From NCBI RefSeq assembly GCF_000375465.1, contig NZ_AQXH01000001.1, forward strand, positions 310,130-374,129: a DNA stretch of 64,000 nt. The letters are read 5' to 3'. Positions 1 to 8,604 of this stretch are shown here, in pieces. A program made the position numbers and the translations under genes. Under the pieces are notes generated by a model. It had not been told where the DNA came from and did not search any database. It worked only from the letters and a program-made list of their open reading frames with translations. This DNA is from Balneola vulgaris DSM 17893 (GTDB lineage Bacteria; Bacteroidota; Rhodothermia; Balneolales; Balneolaceae). Positions within the stretch are counted from its first letter, which is position 1; every line of letters starts with the position of its first letter.

Positions 1-1
1 T

Positions 2-853
2 AAAAATGTAGATGCTATCATTGGTCCTTTATTCTCGGAAAAGGCCAAAGTTTTTGCTGAAACGGCTCAAAAGTATGAAGTTCCTGTAATCACACCATTA
101 GCCAATTCTGATGAGATTAACGAGTCTAATAATTACCTCTTTCAATTGAACCCTACCTTCGCAGCACGTGGGAAAAAAATGGCTCAATATGCCGTTAATA
201 CTTTAGGCTTTGATACACTAGCTGTGTTAGCTGAATTAAATTCATTAGGAGAAGCATCAGCACTCGCTTTTAGGCATGAAGCCGAACGACTAGGTGCCGT
301 AATTCAACATTTCTTTTTAGAAGATCTTGAATCGAATGGATATGATATTTTTGAATACACCGCGTATTTATCAAAAACTGATACCTTGAACCCTGCCCCT
401 GGCCTAGATGCAGTATATGCGCCATTTACGGGCTCCGCAGCCCCAACCCTAATACGTAACTTACTTACCGATTTAGAAGCCACACGAAGCGATTATACGC
501 TACTTGGTTCACAAGAATGGGAAGACACTGATGTAGAAGGAATTCGATTAGAAAATACTTCCATTCATTATTCTCAAGGGTTTGAAGTGAAGTATGAAGA
601 CTCCCCTACTCAAAATTTTGAAAGTAATTTTAGAGTTCGCTTTCAAACAGACCCAACTCGCTTTGCTTATATAGGGTATGATGTAGGAAAAGTAGTTCTG
701 GATACCATTAAACGCGTCCAAAATCCTAGAAACTTGAAAGAAGGATTAAGAAACCTACGCAACTATATGGGTTTAAGTACCGATGTAGATTTTAATGGCT
801 ATCAGGTTAACCAAGCAGTGAAAATTAAATCTCTTCAAAAGTCAGATTTTTAG
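2..853 (+). CDS. Periplasmic substrate-binding protein (Peripla_BP_6/LppC-like), 5' end missing
   Basis: The reading frame is open from the left edge (frame starting at base 2) to a TAG at 851-853, so the N-terminus lies outside the window; the TTG at 146 is internal and not a real start. The visible N-terminal part reads VDAIIGPLFSEKAK followed by VPVITPLANSDE, the typical 'is this a real end-point or can we still swap ligands' lobe of type I periplasmic binding proteins (branched-chain amino-acid binding/LppC family). The rest, to residue about 283 of the visible part, continues the two-lobe fold including a YIGYDVGKVVLD segment near the end. Ligand is unknown; in Bacteroidota relatives such proteins often carry TPRs N-terminally, which cannot be checked here. 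Family call fairly sure, function not. Confidence 0.75.
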   Translation, partial: KNVDAIIGPLFSEKAKVFAETAQKYEVPVITPLANSDEINESNNYLFQLNPTFAARGKKMAQYAVNTLGFDTLAVLAELNSLGEASALAFRHEAERLGAVIQHFFLEDLESNGYDIFEYTAYLSKTDTLNPAPGLDAVYAPFTGSAAPTLIRNLLTDLEATRSDYTLLGSQEWEDTDVEGIRLENTSIHYSQGFEVKYEDSPTQNFESNFRVRFQTDPTRFAYIGYDVGKVVLDTIKRVQNPRNLKEGLRNLRNYMGLSTDVDFNGYQVNQAVKIKSLQKSDF

Positions 854-864
854 TTTCTGACTTT
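838..864. other. Perfect 9-bp inverted repeat over the stop codon of the binding-protein gene
   Basis: AAAGTCAGA (838-846) and TCTGACTTT (856-864) can form a 9-bp stem with the TAG stop in the loop. There is no T-tract after it on the + strand, so it is only a weak candidate for a transcription end signal between two convergent genes. Confidence 0.35.
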
Positions 865-961
865 ATAGGTACCTGCTAGTTATATTTGTTTTTTAACTAT
901 CCCTTTAAACAATAGGTAGAAATTTAATCCAGAAACTATATATCTGAAAAACAACCAACCT

Positions 962-2029
962 CTACCCGCCCGTTGCTTCGCGTTCTCTTTGCCTCTTGAT
1001 TCTGTATTGCTCTTGTATCCATTTTCTCCATTTTTCAGAATCGGCTAAATGACCTTGGTAAGTTTTGTTGAATACATGTCCACCCTCTGGGCTAGCAACC
1101 ATGTAGATATAATCATGGTCTTGTGGATTTAATGTTGCTCTTATCGTAGATAACGACGGGTTTGTAACCGGTCCTGGAGGTAAGCCATAATGGATGTAGG
1201 TATTATAGGGATGTTCGACCTTATAATCTTTGAGGAGTAATCTTCGCCTCTCACCTACAGCAAAATTAATAGTAGGGTCGGCATTTAAATGCATTCGTTT
1301 CTTTAATCTATTCCAATATAAGCCAGCTATGATTGGTTTCTCGTCCTCTATATTGGCTTCCCACTCAACGATACTAGCTAATGCCACTATATCATCTACC
1401 GTGTATTCTAAATTTGAAAATTCAGTGGCATAAGCTTCAATAACTGCATCTTCAAATTCCGTCAATACACGATCGATTACATTTGATGCTGAGCTCGTCC
1501 AATACATGCTATAAGTATTAGGTAACATCCTACCAAACAATTGTTCCTTACTCAATGCCTTATCATTTAAATACAACGAGTCTTCAAATACCTGTTCTAT
1601 ATCAAGACTATCTAATTTTAACTGTCTTCCTAAATCACGAGCTAATCGGTTTCTAGTTAAACCAGGAAGTATGGTGACGTTTACTGGATCTTGACTTCCA
1701 TAAGCGATTTTAGTTAACACCTCGTCATAGGAATAAGCACCCTCAAATTTGTAATGCCCTGCTCTAAAGGTACGCCAACCAAGAAGCCTACTTGCCCATC
1801 TAAACTCATCTTCATTTATCTCTGCTGAAGCGGAAGTTAACGTGTCAATTAAACCATCTAAATCAGTACTTGATTCAAGGTAGATAGATACGGGTTGGTC
1901 AAATTGTAGTGCAGAACTAGATAATCGTAGTGTACGGCTTCCAAAAGTGAGTATACATACACCTACAAAAAGTGAGGCCAGTAGAACTAGCTCTTTTATA
2001 GTAAGACCAAATTTCATGAAATAATGCAT
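962..2029 (-). CDS. mltG: Endolytic peptidoglycan transglycosylase MltG (YceG-like)
   Basis: MltG is an inner-membrane lytic transglycosylase that cuts nascent glycan strands and ends their elongation. The protein has one N-terminal membrane segment (ELVLLASLFVGVCILTF) and the YceG domain over most of its length, with the family signature LASIVEWEA carrying the catalytic Glu at about residue 222, followed by RMHLNADPTINFAVG and the C-terminal HYGLPPGPVTNPS and LNPQDHDYIYMVAS blocks. The frame remains open to a TTG at 2065, but the ATG codons at 2029 and 2017 give the usual short cytoplasmic N-terminus, so 2029 is preferred. About 355 residues, normal for the family. Convergent with the upstream binding-protein gene. 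Confidence 0.93.
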   Translation of the reverse strand: MHYFMKFGLTIKELVLLASLFVGVCILTFGSRTLRLSSSALQFDQPVSIYLESSTDLDGLIDTLTSASAEINEDEFRWASRLLGWRTFRAGHYKFEGAYSYDEVLTKIAYGSQDPVNVTILPGLTRNRLARDLGRQLKLDSLDIEQVFEDSLYLNDKALSKEQLFGRMLPNTYSMYWTSSASNVIDRVLTEFEDAVIEAYATEFSNLEYTVDDIVALASIVEWEANIEDEKPIIAGLYWNRLKKRMHLNADPTINFAVGERRRLLLKDYKVEHPYNTYIHYGLPPGPVTNPSLSTIRATLNPQDHDYIYMVASPEGGHVFNKTYQGHLADSEKWRKWIQEQYRIKRQREREATGG

Positions 2030-2084
2030 GCCAAAAGATACTAATGAGTTGGAATAACTACACAATGTTTATGATTTAAAACTT

Positions 2085-2226
2085 ATGAAGAACAAAAAGT
2101 ATGTAACTAAAGAAGGGTTAGCACGTAATTGTTGCCCACGAAGAGCAATCGAGCTTTTGGATGCTGCACAAGCACCAAATGCCCTAAAGAAAAACCCGTG
2201 CTTTGAACGGCACGGGTTTCTTTTTT
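2085..2226 (+). ncRNA. Possible short transcript (sRNA or leader) ending in a strong terminator
   Basis: The stretch between the divergent mltG start and the next gene holds an ATG at 2085 opening a 48-codon frame (MKNKKYVTKEGLARNCC...) that would stop at 2228-2230, just past a clear rho-independent terminator (2192-2226). A message ended by that terminator would lack the stop codon, so either this is a non-coding RNA or the frame is accidental. No match to tmRNA, 6S, SRP RNA or RNase P landmarks was recognised. Existence of a transcript is inferred only from the terminator. Confidence 0.25.
2192..2226 (+). terminator. Rho-independent terminator
   Basis: Perfect 10-bp stem AAACCCGTGC (2192-2201) / GCACGGGTTT (2210-2219), 8-nt loop, followed by a run of T to 2226. 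No annotated gene on the + strand precedes it within the window except mltG on the opposite strand, which implies a short transcript starting in the 2066-2190 interval. Confidence 0.85.
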
Positions 2227-2297
2227 ATTGAATAGTGAAATAGAATGAGTATAGTTAACCCATAATCATTCTCACTACTATTCAAATATATATTGTC

Positions 2298-2699
2298 ATG
2301 AGACCCACCAAGCTCTTTATTTCTTGCATTCTTATCATTTCTATGTCTTGCATTAACAATGTTGAAGACCAAGTACCGGATGAAATTACAGAACCGGTTA
2401 GCTATAGTGCTCAAGTTCAAACCATTTTCAATGTTAGTTGTGGCGGAAGCTCGTGCCATACCAATGGCGGTAATCAAAATGGAGTTAACCTAAGCAGTTA
2501 TCAAGCTACGATGGCGAGCGTAGGAGCAAATTATAATCGATTGATTGTGGTACCCGATGATGCTGCAAATAGTCCGCTGGTAGATAAAATAGAAGCCAAT
2601 CCTGAATTTGGATCTAGAATGCCGTTAGGTGGTAGTTTATCTGCAACTGAAATTGCCCTAATAAAAGCATGGATTAATCAAGGAGCGGAGGATAATTGA
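2298..2699 (+). CDS. Exported lipoprotein with a cytochrome-c-like CxxxxCH motif
   Basis: 133 residues. The N-terminus is a lipoprotein-type signal (hydrophobic stretch then ISMSC, Cys18). After it comes an N-terminal SAQVQTIFNVSC segment and a CGGSSCH motif at about residues 49-55, then a long stretch ending in RMPLGGSLSATEIALIKAWINQGA. This layout matches the small c-type-cytochrome-like domains found in Bacteroidota/Planctomycetes lipoproteins (the Met of RMPLGG would be the distal ligand), but the two cysteines are separated by four residues, not two. It is followed after 1 nt by a YceI gene and then a DUF5777 barrel; the three probably form one operon of envelope redox or lipid-binding function. 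Heme attachment is not proven. Confidence 0.7.
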   Translation: MRPTKLFISCILIISMSCINNVEDQVPDEITEPVSYSAQVQTIFNVSCGGSSCHTNGGNQNGVNLSSYQATMASVGANYNRLIVVPDDAANSPLVDKIEANPEFGSRMPLGGSLSATEIALIKAWINQGAEDN

Positions 2700-2700
2700 T

Positions 2701-3246
2701 ATGAGACATTTATTTTTTGCCATATTCATCATTGCACTTGGGTCTACTTCCCTCCAAGCTCAAAAATTCATAACCGAAAACGGTCGAGCTACTTTTTATT
2801 CTAAAGTACCATTACACAGTTTTGAAGGAAATTCAGATAAGCTTGTTGGACTCATAGATTTAGATTCACTGATTGTGGATTTTTATATCGATTTGGAGAC
2901 CTTAGACACGGGCAATGGTAAGCGTGATAAAGATATGAGGTTGACCTTAGAAACAAAGGAATACCCCTTTGCTGAGTTTTACGGTCAGATTCAAAATCAA
3001 AATTTAGTATTAGACAATACTCCAACAGTAGTAACAGTAAAAGGTGATTTCACCATACACGGAGTAACGAGAAATATTGAGGTTTCAGGAACGCTGAGCC
3101 GAACAAATGAAGGCCTTAAACTCAATGCTTCGTGGATTCTTAATTTAAAAGACTACAACATTGTACCTCCCAAAATTCTTTTCATCAAAGTAGATGAAAA
3201 CCAAGAAATAGAAATTGAAGCACTATTAAAGCCCTTAGATCAATGA
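2701..3246 (+). CDS. YceI-family periplasmic lipid-binding-like protein
   Basis: 181 residues with a cleavable signal peptide (ending LQAQ). The mature part is a lipocalin-like YceI domain: FITENGRATFYSKVPLHSFEG at the start, internal LDTGNGKRDKDMR (the family 'M/R-D-x-H/M-R' turn region), and VKGDFTIHGVTRNIEV, the typical YceI 'G-x-L-T-x-x-G-x-T' strand pair. YceI proteins bind isoprenoid or other amphiphilic molecules in the periplasm. Lies 1 nt after the cytochrome-like lipoprotein and overlaps the next gene's ATG by 4 nt (3243-3246), so co-translation is likely. Confidence 0.88.
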   Translation: MRHLFFAIFIIALGSTSLQAQKFITENGRATFYSKVPLHSFEGNSDKLVGLIDLDSLIVDFYIDLETLDTGNGKRDKDMRLTLETKEYPFAEFYGQIQNQNLVLDNTPTVVTVKGDFTIHGVTRNIEVSGTLSRTNEGLKLNASWILNLKDYNIVPPKILFIKVDENQEIEIEALLKPLDQ

Positions 3247-4109
3247 ATAAGATAGTTGTAATTAGTTTATGTATAAGTATGCACTTACTTAGTGTTAGCA
3301 GCGTAGATGCCCAAATGAAAAGAACAAGAGCCAACCCTAATGCTCCAATACAGGATGCATACTTTGCTACAAATATTGCGGGATTAAGTACTACTCAACT
3401 ACTGGCTAAAGGCGATCTGAACTCCATGATTATGCATAACTTTGGAACTGTATCGGGTGGAATTGATACCTTTTTTGGACTAGATGAAGGAGCTGCTGTT
3501 AGAATCGCATTTGGGTATGGATTGACCGATAAGTTGAATATTGGAATAGGCCGAACGAGTCGGGAAGACAATATTGATTTCACTATGAGGTATGGGCTTA
3601 TTCAACAAACAAAAAGTAACTCCACTCCATTATCTGTGGTACTTAAAACAAATATGGGAATTCGTACTCAAAAGGAATCTTATTCTTTAAACTTTACAGA
3701 ACGACTGAACTATTTGGGCTCACTTACTATCGGTAGAACATTTAGTGAGAATGTATCTTTGTTCACCACACCTATGGTGGCCCATTTTAATACAGTGGTA
3801 CGCGAAGACGATAACTCCGATCTTTATAACACAACCGTTGGTTTGGGAATTGGGGGTGTCATTAAGTTATCAGAAAGAAAGGCCATTTCATTTGAGTTTA
3901 TCCCTCCTGTTTACAATAAATGGTCGGGTACCCAAGCACACGGAGCCATTGTCTATGAAATAGAAACGGGCGGACATGTATTTCAAATGTTCTTTATGAG
4001 TGGTAGATGGTTTACCGAGCAACATTTATTAACTCGTACTACCACAAATATATTTGAACCCGACTTTAGATTCGGGTTCAATGTAAATAGAGTATTTGGT
4101 CTATTATAA
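3243..4109 (+). CDS. DUF5777-type beta-barrel protein
   Basis: 288 residues with a signal peptide (ending VDAQ). The rest is rich in alternating aromatic/small residues typical of an outer-membrane barrel: LIMHNFGTVSGGIDTFFGLDEGAAVRIAFGYGL-like strands, then SLTIGRTFSENVSLF and a C-terminal FRFGFNVNRVFGLL ending. The order cytochrome-like lipoprotein, YceI, DUF5777 barrel is a recurrent neighbourhood in Bacteroidota as I recall it, so the family name is given on motif plus context. Function unknown; a role in outer-membrane redox or lipid handling is only a guess. The gene meets the TM2-domain gene tail to tail with a 6-nt overlap. Confidence 0.75.
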   Translation: MNKIVVISLCISMHLLSVSSVDAQMKRTRANPNAPIQDAYFATNIAGLSTTQLLAKGDLNSMIMHNFGTVSGGIDTFFGLDEGAAVRIAFGYGLTDKLNIGIGRTSREDNIDFTMRYGLIQQTKSNSTPLSVVLKTNMGIRTQKESYSLNFTERLNYLGSLTIGRTFSENVSLFTTPMVAHFNTVVREDDNSDLYNTTVGLGIGGVIKLSERKAISFEFIPPVYNKWSGTQAHGAIVYEIETGGHVFQMFFMSGRWFTEQHLLTRTTTNIFEPDFRFGFNVNRVFGLL

Positions 4110-4448
4110 GAGTGATCTTACTTCGCGAGCGATTTCTCGGTTATATTGGAATGTTAGATCTTTGTAGTTCACTAAATCTACGATAGTACCAATTAAGCAT
4201 AAACCACCAGTTAAAATATAGAGTATTCCCATTCCAACTTGGTTAAGCAGTATGCGGTGAATACCAGCTACTAAAAACAAACCCAGTAAACAGGTTAAGA
4301 GAATAGTTTGTGGGTCTTTTCTTCTATTTCTGTAGATATTTGAAAATTTATTTTTCTCATCATCTGATAGGTCTGCAATTAACTTATCGAGGTATAGAGC
4401 TTCGTCCCCTTCTACTTCCGGTAGGTAATCATATATATGTGGCATCAT
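4104..4448 (-). CDS. TM2-domain membrane protein
   Basis: 114 residues. The C-terminal half contains two membrane helices with the TM2 pattern: TCLLGLFLVAGIHRILLNQ, a short polar turn (VGMG), then ILYILTGGLCLIGTIVDLVNY. The soluble N-terminal half is acidic (EVEGDEALYLDKLIADLSDDEK). TM2 proteins have no settled function. The start at 4448 lies 20 nt inside the preceding DUF2752 gene, so the two are probably co-translated. Confidence 0.85.
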   Translation of the reverse strand: MMPHIYDYLPEVEGDEALYLDKLIADLSDDEKNKFSNIYRNRRKDPQTILLTCLLGLFLVAGIHRILLNQVGMGILYILTGGLCLIGTIVDLVNYKDLTFQYNREIAREVRSLL

Positions 4449-4740
4449 TTACTCCTGTAGTTTGATTTTTTTCTAATAAATTTTTCCAAATAGCTAGTAT
4501 TCTAAACGATAGCACAGCTACGGCCAATGGACCAAAAAGATGCGTCTTAAAAGACATCAAGAATTCGCCTCTAAAAAAGTATGCGATGGAGTGCCCTAAG
4601 CCCTCTCCTGGACAAAATGAAATACCTACTAAGTCGAACAAACAAAATGAAGTTCCTTTAGTAGTGGGATCCATCATGGCTAATGCAACTAAGCCAAAAA
4701 AGAATACCATCCATTCAATATGTGCCTTAAACTTTTTCAT
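4429..4740 (-). CDS. DUF2752 small membrane protein
   Basis: 103 residues, two to three membrane segments. The signature is CLFDLVGISFCPGEGLGHSIAYFFRG followed by a second helix, matching the DUF2752 pattern in which a short Cys-Pro-x-C/G-G-x-T/H loop sits between helices; here the second cysteine is missing and replaced by a PGEGLGHS version common in Bacteroidota. Function unknown. Lies 36 nt beyond the end of the giant Pel-like export protein and overlaps the TM2 gene, so it may be carried on the same transcript, though nothing else links it to the polysaccharide system. Confidence 0.75.
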   Translation of the reverse strand: MKKFKAHIEWMVFFFGLVALAMMDPTTKGTSFCLFDLVGISFCPGEGLGHSIAYFFRGEFLMSFKTHLFGPLAVAVLSFRILAIWKNLLEKNQTTGVNDATYI

Positions 4741-4776
4741 GAGTCCAATTACGAGATACTTCCTACGATGTTTAGA

Positions 4777-7700
4777 TTATTTCAATGTTTTTCGAAAATA
4801 ATGAGAGATAGTAAGGAAGATTCTATTGGATTGATAGATTGAACTTGTAGAATATTCCGTTCCAAGCTTTAAGAACCAATAGTTATCGAATTTGTGTTCA
4901 ATATTTACTCTACCCGTCATAAAATAACCATCCCGTTGAGCATGCTTTCCCATCAGCTCTGCTTCAAATAAAGTTTTATAATCAAAAGTATTTGGTGATC
5001 TGTAACGAAGATCTAAGCCCATTCCTTTCAAGAAATAATCATTCTGTGTGAAATAAGGAATGGCATTTAAAAACTCTTTAGAAGCATCCGCATAACTTAA
5101 TTCGGCTATGGCTCTCATTCTAAATGAACGATTGCTAGGCTGAATATATAGCCTACCACTTACGGTACCATCATATACATTATTGGTATAGTACTGTGTA
5201 TTCCCAAAAACAGTGGTTAAAACCTTTGAATTGAGCCACGGATCTTCTCTATAGAATTCCAATTTACCTTTATAAATATTCCTATTTATAGCACTTAATG
5301 TTAAAACCGGCTCAAATGATAAGGTTGCAGAGGTAAAGGTAGAATCGTAACTGATGGTACCACCAATAAGTGTTGAACCAAATACGCTGGATGTATTTGC
5401 AGAAATGGAGGTGCCAAATTTAAAGGTTTTGGTCTGTGAGGAATCTCTATGTTCAAATAAGTAACCCAGTCCATGTAAATTAGATGTAGCTGTAGTATTA
5501 TTTCTTCTATTTTGCACTATGATTTCCCTAGTACTTAACTGATGAGTGATATCGGTTCTATTCCCCCACTGAATAGATAAGTCTCCTTCTAAAGTTGAGT
5601 TATCAAAGTTGTCGTAGAAGTAACTCCCCCCAATACTAGCTTTGAGACCTTCATTCCACCGTAAATCGTCTAATAATCTTGTTTGCTCAGTACTACTAAA
5701 GAATGCGGGATATGTATCATAAAAAGCTAAGCGCTCATCATAACTTTTGAATCTTAATTCTTCTGTAATTAGCGTATCCGCTGCTGTATTTTTATGGTCT
5801 CTAGCTTCAAATAAGGGGTATAATAATTCATATGCTCGTTGCTGATATCCTTCGTAATAAAGGCGAGTTCCTGTTTGAACCCTCAAGGAATCATTATTCG
5901 GGTTTTGCCTCAATTGAGATTTTGATTCTAAATAGTAACGTTCGAATTGTCCTAACTCAGCAATCCAATTAAGTTTTTCGGATACGGGTATATCGGCCCC
6001 ATAATTAGACCAATACAATGCACTTTCAAAATCACTTAACTGATATGCATAAATATTAGCTAACGAAGTAGCGAATGTAGATAGTTGTGGGTGTGAAGAT
6101 GGAGGAAATGTTTCTAGTAACTCTATGGTCACATCCGCTGAATCATAAAAAAACGAACGTTGTAAGGTGTAAGCGTATAAACTATCGCTCGTTGCATTCT
6201 TATCTATAAGTTCAACAAGCATAGGTTTCACTTCAGGCCAGGTATTTGGAGACTCTATAAGGCGTATATAAGGCATTACATGCTCTTCTGTGAAGCCAAA
6301 CACTTCAATCTCTCTCTTCGCCCATCTCGCCTCAAAGCCTTCCGAATAAACACCAATTCTATTTACCGCTTCATTCTTAAATGCAATTGTTCTTTGAGTT
6401 GGATAGCGCATCCATAGTTGTTCTAAGAAATTTTCGGCTCGTTCTAAATCACTTGTATATCCATAAAAAGTAATAAGCTGGGATTGATCGCTCAGTACCC
6501 AATTACCTGTTGAAAGAATTCTTTTTTCTAAAATTTCTATAGCGGGTTTATAACTACCTGTTTCTAAACCAAGATCAATAATCCTATTTTGAAGGCTTCT
6601 ACTATTCGAATTTTGCGCATACTTATCTAAAGCTTCTTGTAATAGGGTTTCTGGATCAATGAATACTATTGGTTCTGCTATATATTCTTTCGCAATAAAA
6701 GGCTTAATATCAATAATGGTTGGTAAAGGTACTTTGATTACATTTTTTGACTCATAAAATTGTACCAGATAACCGTCCCAAATTTTAGAAAATGCCACTC
6801 CTTCAACTTGTTGTGATAATATATTTCGGGCCTTCTGAAAATCTTGAGCATGCACATACATAAACCAATGATTTTCGCGATTGGACTTATTCTGTTTTAT
6901 AGTTTCAGAAGCTTTATTGACCGTAACCAATAACTCATCGTTGTTTCGATAATAGGATGAATTTGAGTTAACAAACGATCTAGCAATGGGTGCACCATAC
7001 GAAGCTGATACCAATCTAATAAAGGGATAATTAGTTCTTGTATAGCTTAGTCTCTTAAGATATTCATGATATAAACCAGTAGGACTATTTGAACTCGTTT
7101 TCCACCCTAATCCATCTGGGTTTCTACTATCAAAAGCATCAGCATCTCTTTGTACTACTTGGAAAACATCATCGGGGTGAACAAAATGATTCCAAATACC
7201 CGTTAATAATTGCATCCCATGTTGATCGAATAAGGAATTCTCTTTCATTGTAAAACCAGAGGTACTTCGTGGATAATCAAAAATACCGTAGTGATATGGA
7301 TCTATTCCAAATTCACGACCTCCCCCAAATTCAACATCCCCTAAATAAAGGGAACTTAAATACTTAATAGACGGCATCCCTGTTTTTAAAGCTTGAACGC
7401 CAACTGAATCGATGTAATTTGTTGGGGGAACATAGCTTACAGGTAATGGACCTAAGTCATCTATCTTCCATCTTTTATCAGTGGCCTTTAAACTCGATAC
7501 CATGAATTGTTTATTAGGCCAATCGGAAGTTAATAATGAAAAATGGTTATAACCGTGAAGTGCTAACTCATGCCTTGTTTTGAGGATGTCTTGAGCAACA
7601 TAGACACTGGCATCTACTGCTTTATTTTTTACAGTTAATTTACCCGATTCCCATTCACTAAAATCAAATGGTGGAACCACATTGGCATTATAATTGAAGG

Positions 7701-8604
7701 CGGTCATAGCGGAATATGTAATGTATAATGAATCGGCTACATATTTCATATCAGGCCACCATTCATTTACCACAAATTCTGCTTGTTCTATACCATACTC
7801 TGTAGCAATAGGTTCTATTTTAACGTTGTATAGAGGCGCGGGGAAATCATCTAAAAATATAGTGCCTACATTTGCTACTCTATAGGGCATATTGGGGAGG
7901 TATTTAATCATGGCTGAAAACATGATACCTCTATACATTTTATCGTAAATAGATAAACTATTCACCACCAGGACATGCCCTTTACCTATCTGGTGTTCAT
8001 ACATAAAGGGATATTGGGTGTTGGTGTAACCCGTAGCTAACACTCTGATGGATGAATGCAGGTTTTCACGCTTTAAACCTTTATGTGCAATCGTATTTGG
8101 ACTATAAAATGATTTCCCTTTAAATGATGGATATATATCATGAATTGCTGTGATACCCCGTACAGTAGAATCTGTTGAAAATTCAGCTTCTTGTTCTATT
8201 CCTTGAAGAAATGCGAGCTTTATATCTGTTATAGGTCCTAGAAATATTAGTTTTCCGCCCTTTCTAATGTAATTTTCGAGTTCTAAAATTTTTGTATTTG
8301 GCAGCTCCGATAAACTATAAGCCGTTGAGATCACTAATGGAGTATCTGTGTTAACTTTAAGCGTATCACCTTTATATAGGTCTATAAATTTATTAGGAAA
8401 CTTTGTATATCTAAATATTTGTGATAACTGCTCAGACAGTTCAAATGAAAACTCATCGTTGGAATCAGATATAACAATGATTTCAGAGTTTTTAAACCGT
8501 TCTACCATGCCTTGTGCTTTCGCTTCAATTGAGAAAAACAAAAGTACAGCAACAAGGCCAAAGCTTATTTTGAATACAATATTATTTAAATAAGTCTGCA
8601 GCAC
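4777..8604 (-). CDS. Fused PelA-type deacetylase / PelB-like helical scaffold / outer-membrane barrel protein
   Basis: The open frame begins at an ATG at 8628 (1283 codons; numbering below uses that frame). A signal segment lies at about 16-39. Residues 40-640 look like DUF2194, the deacetylase of Pel-like loci: TIFLDDFPAPLY holds the Asp pair 260/261, and ELALHGYNH holds His358 and His362, i.e. the D-H-H metal triad of polysaccharide deacetylases; HFVHPDD follows near 482. Residues about 660-985 are helical repeats of TPR type. Residues about 995-1283 are alternating strands ending in RIFLTISHYF, a beta-barrel. In Pseudomonas these functions are split between periplasmic PelA and outer-membrane PelB. 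Predicted role: trim acetyl groups from the polymer while threading it through the outer membrane. A strong AGGAGGG site lies inside the first codons, so GTG at 8604 (or CTG 8601) may be the true start. Confidence 0.85.
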   Translation of the reverse strand: MLQTYLNNIVFKISFGLVAVLLFFSIEAKAQGMVERFKNSEIIVISDSNDEFSFELSEQLSQIFRYTKFPNKFIDLYKGDTLKVNTDTPLVISTAYSLSELPNTKILELENYIRKGGKLIFLGPITDIKLAFLQGIEQEAEFSTDSTVRGITAIHDIYPSFKGKSFYSPNTIAHKGLKRENLHSSIRVLATGYTNTQYPFMYEHQIGKGHVLVVNSLSIYDKMYRGIMFSAMIKYLPNMPYRVANVGTIFLDDFPAPLYNVKIEPIATEYGIEQAEFVVNEWWPDMKYVADSLYITYSAMTAFNYNANVVPPFDFSEWESGKLTVKNKAVDASVYVAQDILKTRHELALHGYNHFSLLTSDWPNKQFMVSSLKATDKRWKIDDLGPLPVSYVPPTNYIDSVGVQALKTGMPSIKYLSSLYLGDVEFGGGREFGIDPYHYGIFDYPRSTSGFTMKENSLFDQHGMQLLTGIWNHFVHPDDVFQVVQRDADAFDSRNPDGLGWKTSSNSPTGLYHEYLKRLSYTRTNYPFIRLVSASYGAPIARSFVNSNSSYYRNNDELLVTVNKASETIKQNKSNRENHWFMYVHAQDFQKARNILSQQVEGVAFSKIWDGYLVQFYESKNVIKVPLPTIIDIKPFIAKEYIAEPIVFIDPETLLQEALDKYAQNSNSRSLQNRIIDLGLETGSYKPAIEILEKRILSTGNWVLSDQSQLITFYGYTSDLERAENFLEQLWMRYPTQRTIAFKNEAVNRIGVYSEGFEARWAKREIEVFGFTEEHVMPYIRLIESPNTWPEVKPMLVELIDKNATSDSLYAYTLQRSFFYDSADVTIELLETFPPSSHPQLSTFATSLANIYAYQLSDFESALYWSNYGADIPVSEKLNWIAELGQFERYYLESKSQLRQNPNNDSLRVQTGTRLYYEGYQQRAYELLYPLFEARDHKNTAADTLITEELRFKSYDERLAFYDTYPAFFSSTEQTRLLDDLRWNEGLKASIGGSYFYDNFDNSTLEGDLSIQWGNRTDITHQLSTREIIVQNRRNNTTATSNLHGLGYLFEHRDSSQTKTFKFGTSISANTSSVFGSTLIGGTISYDSTFTSATLSFEPVLTLSAINRNIYKGKLEFYREDPWLNSKVLTTVFGNTQYYTNNVYDGTVSGRLYIQPSNRSFRMRAIAELSYADASKEFLNAIPYFTQNDYFLKGMGLDLRYRSPNTFDYKTLFEAELMGKHAQRDGYFMTGRVNIEHKFDNYWFLKLGTEYSTSSIYQSNRIFLTISHYFRKTLK

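Noticed and set aside
838-864. Terminator of the first gene
   Set aside because: Stem is perfect but overlaps the stop codon and lacks a T-tract, so it is listed only as an inverted repeat.
2085-2230. 48-codon frame MKNKKYVTKEGLARNCC...
   Set aside because: Stop codon lies after the terminator run, so a terminated message would have none; kept only as a possible RNA, not as CDS.
2184-2477. Minus-strand frame of 97 codons across the cytochrome-like gene start
   Set aside because: Overlaps a gene with clear lipoprotein signal and motif; shows no motif of its own.
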